The notes: generated from the sequence alone by a model not told the origin. A stretch of DNA of 64,000 nucleotides from Microbulbifer sp. VAAF005 (GCF_030012985.1 NZ_CP120233.1:4893001-4957000); one strand, 5' to 3'. Positions 26,175 through 36,136 are shown, numbered from the stretch's first letter. Numbers and translations: made by a program.

Positions 26175-29100
26175 ATGACTGAAAAAGTAACCAGTCCTCA
26201 AAGTACGGCGGATTCCCAAGTAAAAAAACAGGTTTCATTGGACGACCGCTACACCATGCTCAAGGGCCGTGTGCTCCTTTCAGGTATCCAGGCCCTTGTG
26301 CGCTTACCCATAGATCAGATGCGAATGGACCGGGATCGCGACCTCAATACCGCGACTTTTATCTCCGGTTATCGGGGGTCTCCCTTAGGTGGCTACGACC
26401 TGCAGTTATCCAGGGCGAAAAAACTGCTGGGAGAGTACAACATCCGTTTCCAGCCTGGCGTCAATGAAGAGTTGGCGGCTACGGCAGTTTGGGGTTCCCA
26501 GCAGGTGGGCTTGTTCCAGGGCGCAGAAGTGGATGGCGTCTGCGGGATTTGGTATGGCAAGACACCGGGTGTCGACCGCTCCTGCGATGCATTTCGCCAT
26601 GCCAACGCCGCTGGCTCCTCTCCCAAAGGTGGCGCACTGATCGTTGCTGGCGATGACCACGGTTGTAAGTCATCCTCCTATCCAGGGCAGTCTGAATTTG
26701 CCTTTGTGGATATGCATATTCCAGTACTTAACCCCGCCACCGTGCAGGAAGTGTTGGATTATGGTCACTATGGGCTGGAGCTGTCTCGCTTTAGCGGCTG
26801 CTGGGTGGCAATGATCACCCTGGCAGAAAATATGGATAGCTCTGCGACCGTGGAAGTGGACCCTGAGCGGGTCAAATTCCACTACCCGGATATTGAACGT
26901 CCCGAGGGCGGCCTGAATATTCGCAAGCAGGATAACCCTCTCGAGCAGGAAGAGCGCCTGTGGCGCTACAAGCGACCTGCTGCGCTGGCTTTTGCCCGCG
27001 CCAATAAACTCAACAAGGTTGTCCTGGAAAATCCTGAGGCGAGCCTCGGCATCGTCACCACCGGTAAGGCCCATCTGGACTTGATGCAGGCCTTCGAAGA
27101 CATGGGTATCGATGAGCAGAAGGCCAAGCAGCTCGGTATCCGAATCCTTAAAGTGGGTATGACTTACCCGTTGGATGTGCCGGGTATCCAGGAGTTTGCC
27201 CGTGGCTTGGATACGCTGCTGGTGCTTGAGGAAAAACGCAGTTTGATGGAAGTACAGCTGAAAGAAGAGCTGTACAACGTCCACGTGAAGGACCCGAATT
27301 TCCCGCGTATTCTCGGTAAAGTGGATGATAGTGATCAGCCGCTGATGCCCGCTTATGGCGAGCTGTCGCCAGCGATTATTGCCCAGGTATTGGGTTTTGT
27401 TTTGGGTGAGGACAAGTTGGATGAAGGCGGCAAACACCGCTTGATGCGCCTCAATGCGCTGGCTGAACGTATTTCCCAGCAGACTGGCTCAAGTGTGTCT
27501 CGCTTGCCTATGTTCTGTGCCGGCTGCCCCCACAACCGTTCCACCAAGGTGCCGGAGGGAAGCCGTGCCCTGGCAGGTATTGGTTGTCACTATATGGCCC
27601 AGTGGCTGGACCGGGAGACTTATACCTTCACCCAAATGGGTGCCGAAGGAGTTAACTGGGTAGGGCAGGCGCCGTTTACAACTGAAAAGCATGTCTTTGT
27701 AAACCTGGGTGATGGTACCTATTTCCACTCCGGCATTTTAGCTATTCGTGCTTCCGTGGCTGCCAAGGTCAATATCACTTACAAGATCCTGTTTAATGAT
27801 GCGGTCGCCATGACAGGCGGCCAGCCCCACGATGGTGAGTTGGCTCCGGACATGATCTGTCGCCAAGTTTTGGCAGAAGGGGTTCAGAAAGTTGTCCTGG
27901 TGATGGATAACCCGGATAAATACAAGGGTGCGCTGTCCTTCCCCAGTGAAGTTGAAATTCATCACCGGGATTACTTGCCCGTTGTAATGGATGAGCTGCG
28001 TGAGGTTGAAGGTTGTACCGTTATTATTTACGACCAGACCTGTGCCACCGAACTGCGCCGCAAGCGCAAGCGCGGGCTACTGCCTAAAGCCGAGGGGCGC
28101 CCCTTTATCAACGAGCTGGTGTGTGAAGGCTGTGGAGACTGCGTCCAGCAGTCGAGCTGTATCGCTGTTGAGAAAGTGGAAACGGCGCTGGGCGATAAAC
28201 GCAGGGTGAACCAAACCGGTTGTAATCAGGATATGTCCTGCGTTAACGGCTTCTGCCCCTCATTTGTCACGGTGAAGGGTGGCAATATTGCCAAGGGCGC
28301 CGGGGTAGGTGACGTGTTGCGAACTGAAGCGGCCAAGTTGCCCTCGCCACAGCTTCCGGGCTTACAGCAGCCGTATAATTTCCTGGTTACCGGCGTTGGC
28401 GGTACGGGTGTAGTGACCATTGGCGCCTTGCTAGCGATGGCGGCACATATCGAAGACAAAGCGTGCAGTACCCTTGATCAGACCGGATTGGCTCAGAAGG
28501 GCGGAGCGGTTTACTCCCATATTCGCTTTGCGGCTGCGCCCGAGTCTTTGCAGGCAGTACGTATTTCCGACGGTCGTGCCGATGCCCTAATGGCCTGTGA
28601 CCTGATTGCAGCCGGCAATGTGGCAGCTTGTTTGGTTAAACTGGATAAATCTCACAGTCGCGCGGTAGTGAATACCCACTTGAGCCCAACGGCGGCAACG
28701 GTTCTCGGGCGTGAGGATGTCCACTCACCGCAAGCGGTATTGGATACGGTGAGTGGCGCGGTTAATGAGCTCAGCTCTGTAGAAGCGCATCGCCTGACCA
28801 AGGCAGCTCTGGGAGATACGCTTGCCGCCAACATTTTTATGCTCGGCTACGCCTGGCAGAAAGGGTTGATTCCGCTAACTGAAGCCTCCCTACTGGAAGC
28901 GATCCGCTTAAACGGTGTCGCTGTGGAAGGTAATCTGCAGGGATTTGCTGCAGGGCGGTTGGCGGCAGAAAATCGCAACGCTCTGGACAAGCTGTTGACC
29001 CACGAAAAAGTTGCGGTAGAGGCACCACAAACTCTTGAAGCGATTGTCGCTCACAGGGTGGAGCACCTCACCGGTTATCAAAATGCGGGCCTCGCCGAGC

Positions 29101-29732
29101 GTTACCGCAGTTTGGTCGATACGGTGAAATCTGCTGAGATTTTAAAAGTGCCCGGGAATGTCCAGTTGGCCGAGGTGGTTGCGCGCAATTATGCAAAATT
29201 GCTTGCCTATAAGGATGAGTACGAGGTGGCTCGCCTATATACCGATAGCCGCTTTACCGAATCGCTAAAAGAGAACTTCAGTGGTGACTTTACCCTGGAG
29301 TTCAATTTGGCTCCCCCATTACTGGCGCGCTTCGATAAAGGCTTGGGGCGTCCCCGCAAAATGAAATTTGGCGGTTGGATGTACAAGGCATTTGGTGTTT
29401 TGGCGAAGCTGAAGTTCTTGCGTGGATCGGCGCTTGATATTTTTGGCTATACAGCTGAGCGAAAAATGGAGAGGGCACTGATTAGCGAATATGAAGAGTT
29501 GGTTAAGAAAGTTCTGGGCCAATTAAATTCGCAGAATCACGCTGCTGCAGTTGAGCTACTTCAATATCCGGATATTATCCGGGGCTACGGCCCGGTGAAG
29601 GAGGCCAATATTGAGAAAGCGAAAGAACAGCGAAATATCGCATTAAATCGATTTGAAAACCCGGTTCGGGATATAAAACTATCAGCGGAGGTTGAGGTTT
29701 TTGACCCAGCTAAGGCACAGCAAGTAGGTTAA
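26175..29732 (+). CDS. Indolepyruvate ferredoxin oxidoreductase, fused alpha and beta subunits
   Basis: A 1185-residue fusion of the IorA and IorB halves, which oxidatively decarboxylate aryl- or branched-chain 2-oxo acids to acyl-CoA with ferredoxin. The N-terminal half carries the pyruvate-site and TPP domains (YRGSPLGGYDLQ, then FVNLGDGTYFHSG and NDAVAMTGGQ). Cysteine motifs in the middle (LVCEGCGDCVQQSSC) can hold an Fe-S cluster. The C-terminal half is the gamma/beta domain (LVTGVGGTGVVTIG) with a helical tail. Length fits the 1150-1190 residue proteobacterial form. It is controlled presumably by the divergent Lrp gene. ATG 26175 has AAGTAGG upstream. Confidence 0.92.
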   Translation: MTEKVTSPQSTADSQVKKQVSLDDRYTMLKGRVLLSGIQALVRLPIDQMRMDRDRDLNTATFISGYRGSPLGGYDLQLSRAKKLLGEYNIRFQPGVNEELAATAVWGSQQVGLFQGAEVDGVCGIWYGKTPGVDRSCDAFRHANAAGSSPKGGALIVAGDDHGCKSSSYPGQSEFAFVDMHIPVLNPATVQEVLDYGHYGLELSRFSGCWVAMITLAENMDSSATVEVDPERVKFHYPDIERPEGGLNIRKQDNPLEQEERLWRYKRPAALAFARANKLNKVVLENPEASLGIVTTGKAHLDLMQAFEDMGIDEQKAKQLGIRILKVGMTYPLDVPGIQEFARGLDTLLVLEEKRSLMEVQLKEELYNVHVKDPNFPRILGKVDDSDQPLMPAYGELSPAIIAQVLGFVLGEDKLDEGGKHRLMRLNALAERISQQTGSSVSRLPMFCAGCPHNRSTKVPEGSRALAGIGCHYMAQWLDRETYTFTQMGAEGVNWVGQAPFTTEKHVFVNLGDGTYFHSGILAIRASVAAKVNITYKILFNDAVAMTGGQPHDGELAPDMICRQVLAEGVQKVVLVMDNPDKYKGALSFPSEVEIHHRDYLPVVMDELREVEGCTVIIYDQTCATELRRKRKRGLLPKAEGRPFINELVCEGCGDCVQQSSCIAVEKVETALGDKRRVNQTGCNQDMSCVNGFCPSFVTVKGGNIAKGAGVGDVLRTEAAKLPSPQLPGLQQPYNFLVTGVGGTGVVTIGALLAMAAHIEDKACSTLDQTGLAQKGGAVYSHIRFAAAPESLQAVRISDGRADALMACDLIAAGNVAACLVKLDKSHSRAVVNTHLSPTAATVLGREDVHSPQAVLDTVSGAVNELSSVEAHRLTKAALGDTLAANIFMLGYAWQKGLIPLTEASLLEAIRLNGVAVEGNLQGFAAGRLAAENRNALDKLLTHEKVAVEAPQTLEAIVAHRVEHLTGYQNAGLAERYRSLVDTVKSAEILKVPGNVQLAEVVARNYAKLLAYKDEYEVARLYTDSRFTESLKENFSGDFTLEFNLAPPLLARFDKGLGRPRKMKFGGWMYKAFGVLAKLKFLRGSALDIFGYTAERKMERALISEYEELVKKVLGQLNSQNHAAAVELLQYPDIIRGYGPVKEANIEKAKEQRNIALNRFENPVRDIKLSAEVEVFDPAKAQQVG

Positions 29733-29743
29733 TTGCCCGTTTG

Positions 29744-29779
29744 ATAAAGTGGCTCAAGGACTGTCTTGAGCCACTTTAT
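29744..29779. terminator. Bidirectional terminator after the ferredoxin oxidoreductase
   Basis: A 15-bp perfect stem (29744-29758 with 29765-29779, ATAAAGTGGCTCAAG type) with loop GACTGT lies between two convergent genes. Its A/T-rich base gives short U tracts either way. Confidence 0.8.
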
Positions 29780-29785
29780 AATCCC

Positions 29786-31059
29786 CTACCAAACCCCTTG
29801 TAGTCGTATGGCGAATTGGTTGGTTTTATCTCCAGTAAAATCATCGTCACCGAGGGTGATGTTCATCATTACGCGGACTTTGGGGTTGAAATAGTAATTG
29901 ACCCCAAATGTAAAATTACTCGCTCGCAGCTGGCGAAAATCCCGATTCTCTATAGCGGTATATCTTGCGGCAACTTCCCAGGCACCCTCTGGAGGAGATG
30001 GTTTGATAGATTTAAATACCCCCAACTTGGAGTCGTAGGGTTTATGTTGGCCGGTAATTGCCCAGCTTCCCATAATGTACCAGGCGTGAACATCCTGTCC
30101 GCCAATAAAGCATCCGCTTATGGGGTCGCAAAAAAACTTGGAGGAAGACCGAAGAATTCCTCATAGGTCAATTCAGAAAGGTATATCTTCCCTGTGAAAT
30201 GACCATACGCATACTCCGCTTGGCCGAATAGAGGGCCGTAAGTCGCAGCTAGCTCGAAACCGGTAGTATTGACCCGGCCTCCGCCATCTCCAAGGAAAAA
30301 CTCATCGTCACCAAACTCGCCAAAAAAATTATCTGATCCGCCAGGTGTGATTGCTATCAGCTGCTCCGGCCCTCGTCGGCCCGCATAGGCAACTTCAGCA
30401 GTGATATCGGGACTGTCCTGATTCGCTTTTTCGTAGCTACGGTATACACCCAGATGAACTGTTGATAAAACATCGTTAATTGGAGCCCAGGTCAGTCGAG
30501 TTGCTGCGCCAAACCCCGAGTTCCTGGGATCGCCTGGGTCCCGTAAGTTGAATAACGTAAAACCAAATGTATGACAGCACCAATGCTTATGCCAGTCGAT
30601 ACCTTGCTGACGCCCACGCCCAGAATAAATACCTGCAGCGCTGGTAAATGCCCGCTCCATGAGCACTAGGTCATTGGAGCTTGTCAGCTCATTGATTGAG
30701 CGGCTGGGTTTAAAGTTGCCGATGGTTAGTTTTCCCGTATAGAACTTTGTTGCTAAATAGACGTCTCGCAATCCTCCAGTCCCATCGGATGCAAAGTCTC
30801 TCTCAAGTTTGTAGTTCCACTTCCAGATTTTGCCTTTCATTGACAACCTTACGCGGCGAAAGTCTGTGGTGTTAACCGGGTCTTCCAGATCTTTATCAAA
30901 AATATATGTATCGAAGTGAATTCTTCCGCCTAGTTGTGCGGAGAAGTTCCCATCGTCAGAGACAATTTTCAGTCCACCTTTTGTTTCGGCTTCATCAGCG
31001 ATGGCTGGGAAGTAAAATAAAAATATTGAAGTGGCACAGCATGCTCCCCAATATTTCAT
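29786..31059 (-). CDS. Phosphate-selective (OprP/OprO-type) porin, frameshifted at 30130-30136
   Basis: Read across one missing base this is a 424-residue outer-membrane porin. The signal peptide covers the first 22 residues or so (cut after FPAIADE-like). Porin O/P signatures include LGGRIHFDTYIF, FRRVRLSMKGKIWKWNYKLERDFA, KLTIGNFKPSRSINELTSSND and the C-terminal phenylalanine/tryptophan strand FAIRLQGVW. The break is at an A7 run on the plus strand: adding one A makes FFATP-stop read FFCDPISGCFIGGQDVH and restores the remaining 110 residues. Phase variation at the run is possible, but a consensus error is likelier here. Likely role is anion or phosphate uptake. Confidence 0.82.
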
Positions 31060-31198
31060 TGAGCGCCTCTATTTGAGAGTTGTCATTGGTCACGGAAGAA
31101 GTGCTATTTGAGTTTAGCAATAGAAAAGGTTGGGGCGTGGCGGTGTGATGAGAAGAGGGGCGCAGAAAGCCTGCGCCGAAAATGCTCAGGGTGACATA

Positions 31199-32090
31199 TT
31201 AAAGGCGCTCTAGCTTGTAACCACTGTCACTCAAAAACTTGATAACGCTACGATCGCCTACTAGGTGGCCAGCGCCGACAATAACGAAAAGAGATTTGTA
31301 ATTTGGCCCCTTTAGGGCAATTTTTTCTGCCATCTTTTCATTGCGTTCAAAGAACAAAGTGTCATAAAGAGGTTTATATTCAGGGTTCTCTGTTAGACCA
31401 TCCAGGATGATTAGGCGGTTTAATTCATCCTCATCACCTCTTTTCCATGCGCCGGTCAGCTTGGGCAAAAAGGATGAAATATCCCCAATTTGCTCGAGGG
31501 TTTGTTGAAATAATAATGCAGGGTTGTCCAGGCCATTTAACATTTGGAACTGTTGGAGAACTCCTTCCAGTTCCAGAATAGATTTCCCATCTTTTTTAGC
31601 TTTCAACAGAAAATGGCGATCAATGCCGAGCTCTGGATTGAGGCCGTGGGCTTGCATCTCAATCATGCTTATGGAAATCATGGCAATGGCGGGACGCTGC
31701 CGGATAAACATAGCTTCGGGCATATTCCGCTTTCGCATCCAAGATTTTAATTGGCTATAAAGCTCCGGTGGTAATTCGTCTTTTAAGGTGCGTTTTCCCT
31801 GGTATACAGACTCCATCTTGATTCGCTGCTGCAACAGGCTATCGCCTTCTGCAGCTAGAATATCGGCCTCGACGGCAATGGCGTCACTTTTGGTATAGGC
31901 TTGCTCGATTTTTTGATCTAAGGGGGTAAAAATCCTCAGTTGCCAAGTGAACAGAGCCTAATAAGTAAATGGTTTTACTATCTTTGGTCGCTTTCCAGAA
32001 GACACCTTTGTCGCTCTCAGCAGCTGAAGCACCTATTGTTAGCAGAAGCAGCGTAAAGGCGAGAAAGTAACTTATTTGTCGGTGAAGCAT
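31199..32090 (-). CDS. TraB/GumN-family protein, frameshifted at 31923-31927
   Basis: Removing one base from the plus-strand G5 run at 31923-31927 joins two frames into a 296-residue TraB/GumN (ChaN/PrgY-like) protein. The start chosen is ATG 32090, giving a signal peptide (FLAFTLLLLTIGASAAES). Key motifs are IYLLGSVHLATEDFYPL and the terminal FVIVGAGHLVGDRSVI with the two conserved His-containing segments. Family members include plant pheromone-shutdown PrgY and heavy-metal-associated GumN proteins; bacterial ones may be peptidases but this is not proven. With the extra base, the frame ends early at 31884. Confidence 0.8.
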
Positions 32091-32261
32091 TTTCAGGTCC
32101 CTGAGTGGTTTGCCATTGCAAATACTATCACTAACACTTTCGGGTGCCAGGGGAGCTTTTGCGTATGGAGTCACTGGCTTGCAAATTAGTGATGATTTAC
32201 TGGGAAATTATCTTATTGGAAGTCAAAATAGACCTTTTGGTTTGTTGCCACGGAAGTCAAA

Positions 32262-33359
32262 TTGAAAGTTGTACAATTTTTGCCCAATCTAGAGCCCGGA
32301 ATCACAGCAACTCTTGCGCTTGAGTTTGCAAGTGAACTGGTCAAAAACGGCCACGAGTCTCTGGTGATTTCTGCTGGTGGGCCATTGGAGGCGCGGTTTC
32401 GTCTGCACGGTAGTGACTTTATCAGCTTTCCAAAAACCACTGAGTCAATATGGTCTTTGCGGCATAAATCCCGCCTGCGTAAGATTCTTACGGGGTTGAA
32501 CCCGGATATTGTCCATACCTATGGCCGTTTAACAGCTTTTCTAGCTTGGCGCGCCTTAAAGAGTGAGCCGGCTACAAGTCGGCCCAAGCTGGTACCTCTT
32601 GTGGATAAACCTTTTCCCAAAAGTTACTTAAATAAAGGTTTTCTGTCGGGAGATGGAATTATCGCAACCTCGCATGGGGTTGCAGAGAACCTGAGGAATT
32701 CCTCTGCCAAAATTGTTGAAAACTCCGTAGAGGTTATTTATCGCGGTATCAATATTCGCGAGTTTGATCGAGAGAAACCAGTGGCGAGCCAGTGGCAATT
32801 GAAGCTTTTGAATAGTTATCCTCAGCTGGAAGGGAAAAACTGGTGGCTGATGCCGGGAGAGATCTCTGCAAGTGGGGGGCAAGAAGAGTTTTTACATATG
32901 TTGGCCCAAGCTGCTGCACACAACGAAGATATTCATGGAGTGATTGTAGGGGCTTTGATGGATGATGATTTACGCTATTTGAAAAAACTGGAAGGGCTCG
33001 CGCAAGAATTGGATCTCGGTGGCAAGGTAACTTTTCTCGGTGAACGCCGTGATATGCGTGAGTTGTATGCAACTTCCCAGTTAGTTTTTCAACTCGCCAG
33101 TGAGAAGGATGAGAATGCAAAGTATTCCAAGGAAGCAATGGCGATGGGGCGCCCGGTAGTCGCTTATTCTGGAGGCTGTACGGGTGAGGTTTTGCAAAAT
33201 TATTTCCCCGAAGGGTTGGTGGAGCGAGGTGATATTAAATCTTTAATACAAACAAGTTTGAATTTGCTGAACAAGCCAAACAACTCGAACCCTCAAGAGT
33301 TTAGTTATGCAGCTTCAGCTGGAAAAACCATAGATTTTTTTCAGAATCTTATAAGTTAA
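32262..33359 (+). CDS. Glycosyltransferase family 4 protein (lipopolysaccharide-type)
   Basis: A 365-residue GT-B enzyme. The N terminus (MKVVQFLPNLEPGITATLAL) and the donor half (VIVGALMDDDLRYLKKLEGLA, FLGERRDMRELYATSQLVFQLA, then KEAMAMGRPVVAYSGG with EVLQNYFPEG) match a GT4 group with WaaG/RfaG-like features; in place of the standard EGFG the EX7E segment reads KDENAKYSKEAMAMG. The start is TTG 32262 supported by CGGAAG. It is convergent with the PagL-like gene, supporting an outer-membrane-lipid context. Donor sugar not predictable. Confidence 0.82.
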   Translation: MKVVQFLPNLEPGITATLALEFASELVKNGHESLVISAGGPLEARFRLHGSDFISFPKTTESIWSLRHKSRLRKILTGLNPDIVHTYGRLTAFLAWRALKSEPATSRPKLVPLVDKPFPKSYLNKGFLSGDGIIATSHGVAENLRNSSAKIVENSVEVIYRGINIREFDREKPVASQWQLKLLNSYPQLEGKNWWLMPGEISASGGQEEFLHMLAQAAAHNEDIHGVIVGALMDDDLRYLKKLEGLAQELDLGGKVTFLGERRDMRELYATSQLVFQLASEKDENAKYSKEAMAMGRPVVAYSGGCTGEVLQNYFPEGLVERGDIKSLIQTSLNLLNKPNNSNPQEFSYAASAGKTIDFFQNLIS

Positions 33360-33407
33360 TTTGGTGGGCACGCGAGTCGCTAGTAGTTGGGCTATAGCAT
33401 TGAGTCT

Positions 33408-33992
33408 TTAAAAACTAAGATGTCCATTTAAAGAGGCAAAATCAAAGCCGGGGTTGGGTGTATTGGTTCTGGCGTTTGAAAAGTGACTGTATCTTAATGA
33501 AAGGATGTAGCCTCTGGAAAAGCGGTACCCAAGAGCAAAGTGCAGGGCAAAATTTAGTTTGGTGCTCAATCCGATATCACCGAAGTTCTTTTGGCTTAAG
33601 TAGGACGCGCCTGCACCTGCTTCAGCAAATCCGCCCTGAAATTCATTTCGAGGGTACCAGCGGAGAATTGGTTTAATTTCGAGAATATTTTGCTGCTGTT
33701 TCTCGCTTCGATGCTCAATTCGCATATGGGAGTAACTGCCTTGGCCCCACCATTGTAGTGAATTATTGCCAAGGCTAAATGAAGACAGTAAATGTGAGTA
33801 GCTAAATCCAGCCATTTCTGAAGCCGAGATAGAGCGATACTGCATCAATTCATTCCCAAGTCCTTTGCCTGCACTTACAATGAATTCAGATTCCGCGTGG
33901 ATTGGCGGAGTAAGGAAGAGTCCGCAGGAAAAAATATAGGCGCAGTATTTAAAAGCACTGCACTTATCGTTAAAGGCCACTGATTTATGCAT
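33408..33992 (-). CDS. pagL: PagL-like lipid A 3-O-deacylase (acyloxyacyl hydrolase)
   Basis: A 194-residue outer-membrane beta-barrel protein. A signal peptide (KYCAYIFSCGLFLTPPIHAES) precedes the barrel. The catalytic region LRYSHFSNARTNTPNPG contains the His-Ser pair typical of PagL, and a Glu is expected further on, although the visible tail is ASLNGHLSF and the ligand Glu is not certain. PagL removes the 3-linked acyl chain of lipid A and can lower endotoxic signalling. It is transcribed on its own. Adjacent GT4 and porin genes suggest envelope adaptation. Confidence 0.75.
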   Translation of the reverse strand: MHKSVAFNDKCSAFKYCAYIFSCGLFLTPPIHAESEFIVSAGKGLGNELMQYRSISASEMAGFSYSHLLSSFSLGNNSLQWWGQGSYSHMRIEHRSEKQQQNILEIKPILRWYPRNEFQGGFAEAGAGASYLSQKNFGDIGLSTKLNFALHFALGYRFSRGYILSLRYSHFSNARTNTPNPGFDFASLNGHLSF

Positions 33993-34049
33993 AGCTTCGC
34001 GGTACTAACTGATAGGGCTGTTTTAAAGACTAGTGGGAAAGGGTTCGAT

Positions 34050-34074
34050 GGCAAGCTCCCTAAAGAGGCTTGCC
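34050..34074 (-). terminator. Stem-loop downstream of the sigma-factor gene
   Basis: GGCAAGC (34050-34056) pairs with GCTTGCC (34068-34074) just past the sigma-factor stop at 34092. The U tract is weak. Confidence 0.45.
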
Positions 34075-34091
34075 ACCGGCTTCTTCCTTTT

Positions 34092-35240
34092 CTAGCGCCA
34101 CTGCCGTTTCAGTTGTCGAAGTGCGTCAGAATGTAGTTGCCTCGCGCGCTCCTGGCTAAGCCCTAACTGCTCACCAATAACCCGAAAAGAACAGTCCTTG
34201 TCAGAAATTAACCCGTACCTCAAGTTGAGGACTGTCCTTTGTCGTGCGGGGAGACGGGCAACAGCTTCACGGAGGCGCTGAGCTAGCTCCTGGTTGGTTA
34301 CCAGTTCATCGGTATTGTACAGCTCGTCAGCTGGCGCATAGTCCAGTCTGGTGCTGCTTTGGTCATCTGCAACCGGGTCATCCAGAGAGCCGGTGGGCCC
34401 AGGTAGCTTTAACAGGCTCTGAATTCTCTCAATGTCCAGTCCGGTGTGGCGGGCTAGGTTGTCATCAGATGCGGGCTGCCCCTGAGCACGGACTTCGCCA
34501 ATGGCCCTGTAGATTGCTCTTAAATCATCCTGAACATTAGCCGGTTGTCGGACTAGATCTTCGTTGCGCCTTAAGGCTAATTGAATTTCTTGCTGAATCC
34601 ACCAGTAGGCATAGGTGGAAAATCGATATCCCATTTGTGGTTTGAATCGCTCAATGGCTTTCATTAATCCAACATTGCCTTCTTGAATTAAATCGATAAA
34701 GGGCACAGATGGGTTGCGAAAGCGTTTTGCGATAGCAATAACCAAGCGCAGATTACATTGGATCAGTTTTTTCCGCTGTTTTTGAAAACGTTGTAATAGC
34801 CCGATTATCCTGCTGCGACTGCGCCGATCCAAATGTTCACTTGTGAGGAGGATTTCCGTGTGAGCAATGATTAATCCATGGTCGTAGGCACCGGTGCTTC
34901 CTCGTTGTTCCACTCCCTCACTTCGCAGCTGGACCAGTTCGGTGCCGCTTTCCTGGAGGTTGAATATTAGCTTTTCCTCCAGGTCACGTAGTAGGCAGGT
35001 GGTGCTGTGTTCTTCCTCCGGGGTCAGTAGTTCAAGCCTATATAGATGCTTGAGATAGCTTTGCATTGGGGTGGTGCCGCTCTCGGAGAGGGATTCACCC
35101 GTTGCGTGGATCTCTTCCACGCCTGGGCCTTGCTCGACCTGGGGGTCGGGCTCGCTAGCGCCCTGGCAGGAGTCAGAGAGTGGTTCGCCTGTATCCTTCA
35201 GCCATTCTTCATCCCTTGAGTAAAAATGTTCTCGGGACAA
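34092..35240 (-). CDS. Sigma-70-family RNA polymerase sigma factor, RpoS/RpoH-like with an insertion
   Basis: A 382-residue primary-like sigma factor. Region 1.2 is at about 58-75 (PMQSYLKHLYRLELLTPEEE), then a 60-70 residue acidic/Ser-rich insert replaces the usual short linker, then region 2 with LRLVIAIAKRF, VPFIDLIQEGNVGLMKAIERF and YRFSTYAYWWIQQEIQLAL, region 3, and region 4 with a helix-turn-helix (VIGEQLGLSQERARQLHSDALRQL). The -10 recognition face is conserved. The N terminus is unusually acidic. No cognate anti-sigma gene is obvious nearby. It is not close enough to RpoS for a confident name. Confidence 0.82.
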   Translation of the reverse strand: MSREHFYSRDEEWLKDTGEPLSDSCQGASEPDPQVEQGPGVEEIHATGESLSESGTTPMQSYLKHLYRLELLTPEEEHSTTCLLRDLEEKLIFNLQESGTELVQLRSEGVEQRGSTGAYDHGLIIAHTEILLTSEHLDRRSRSRIIGLLQRFQKQRKKLIQCNLRLVIAIAKRFRNPSVPFIDLIQEGNVGLMKAIERFKPQMGYRFSTYAYWWIQQEIQLALRRNEDLVRQPANVQDDLRAIYRAIGEVRAQGQPASDDNLARHTGLDIERIQSLLKLPGPTGSLDDPVADDQSSTRLDYAPADELYNTDELVTNQELAQRLREAVARLPARQRTVLNLRYGLISDKDCSFRVIGEQLGLSQERARQLHSDALRQLKRQWR

Positions 35241-35397
35241 GTGCTTAAACCTTCTGTTGGCTGTGTAAGTACTACACGCTGTTTAGCCTCTCAAGGCGCT
35301 TTTGGCGCCTATTCCTTTCTCACTATAGAAGAGTGTTGCTGAAAGTGCCTGGGTTGGTTGAAATTAGGAGGGTGGATTATTGACGGGAAATGATTGG

Positions 35398-35417
35398 GGT
35401 GGGTGCAGGCACCCACC
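35398..35417 (-). terminator. Compact strong hairpin downstream of the small exported protein gene
   Basis: GGTGGGTGC-AG-GCACCCACC (35398-35417) is nearly a perfect palindrome and lies 17 bases past the stop at 35434. No T-run is present. Confidence 0.45.
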
Positions 35418-35433
35418 AAGAGGGGCGCGGATA

Positions 35434-35856
35434 CTACTTAACGCGTTTTACGCGAAGCTTTGGTCCACCGTCGGCAGGTTTCATAAAAAAGGAGCCGAAC
35501 ATGGCTCGTTCTACAACCACAAGGTCGCCGATTTTCCAATTTACTCCCTTAGAGTCATTTTGTTTCCACGTTTGGCCATTATTGAGGGAAATTAGACGCT
35601 TCTGGTGCGCTGCCATTTGGATTGCGACTATTTTCGCCTCAATATGTTTGGGGGCCTCTTCAGCTATCCGTTTTTGTTCTTGGCCAAACTCTTTAACTGC
35701 TTGCTGATCAAGGGAGTTGGCGATCCGGTCATAGCATCTGAGACGACCTTCTTGGGGTTTAATTTCAGAGCAGGATTTGACTTGGTTCTTTAACGAGTCC
35801 GCAAATATTGGCGAGGAGGAAAGTGCTAGCAGGGCAAAAATGATGAGGGCTTTCAT
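35434..35856 (-). CDS. Hypothetical exported protein
   Basis: A 140-residue protein with a clear signal peptide (ALIIFALLALSSSPIFA, cut near 19). A conserved N-terminal segment with two Cys (KNQVKSCSEIKPQEGRLRCYDRIAN) recurs in small periplasmic proteins of many Proteobacteria, some encoded near type VI secretion genes; no such genes are seen here. The C-terminal half (LISLNNGQTWKQ, IGDLVVVERAMFGSFFMKP) looks like a small beta domain with an SH3-like feel. Function unknown. Confidence 0.65.
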   Translation of the reverse strand: MKALIIFALLALSSSPIFADSLKNQVKSCSEIKPQEGRLRCYDRIANSLDQQAVKEFGQEQKRIAEEAPKHIEAKIVAIQMAAHQKRLISLNNGQTWKQNDSKGVNWKIGDLVVVERAMFGSFFMKPADGGPKLRVKRVK

Positions 35857-36136
35857 AGTTCAGGGTGTCGACTTATTTGCTAATTATGACTTTTATTCTG
35901 CCTGACATGGTTGGCATGAACAAATAGATTTGGGAAAAGGCTCACACTTTTCAGCTTGCCAACATGAAAGAATTTGCGCAATAGCACAGATGGCCTGAGA
36001 AGCGGCCTTAATGGCTAATTTATTTGAGATGTTGGGTTAGGTTTGAAGTCAGGGGGTGACTAACTATGCCTCTAAAAGTCTGGCAAGCTATCAATAAGCA
36101 AAAAATCATAAAAGTTAACTATCCAGGGGCGGAAAG

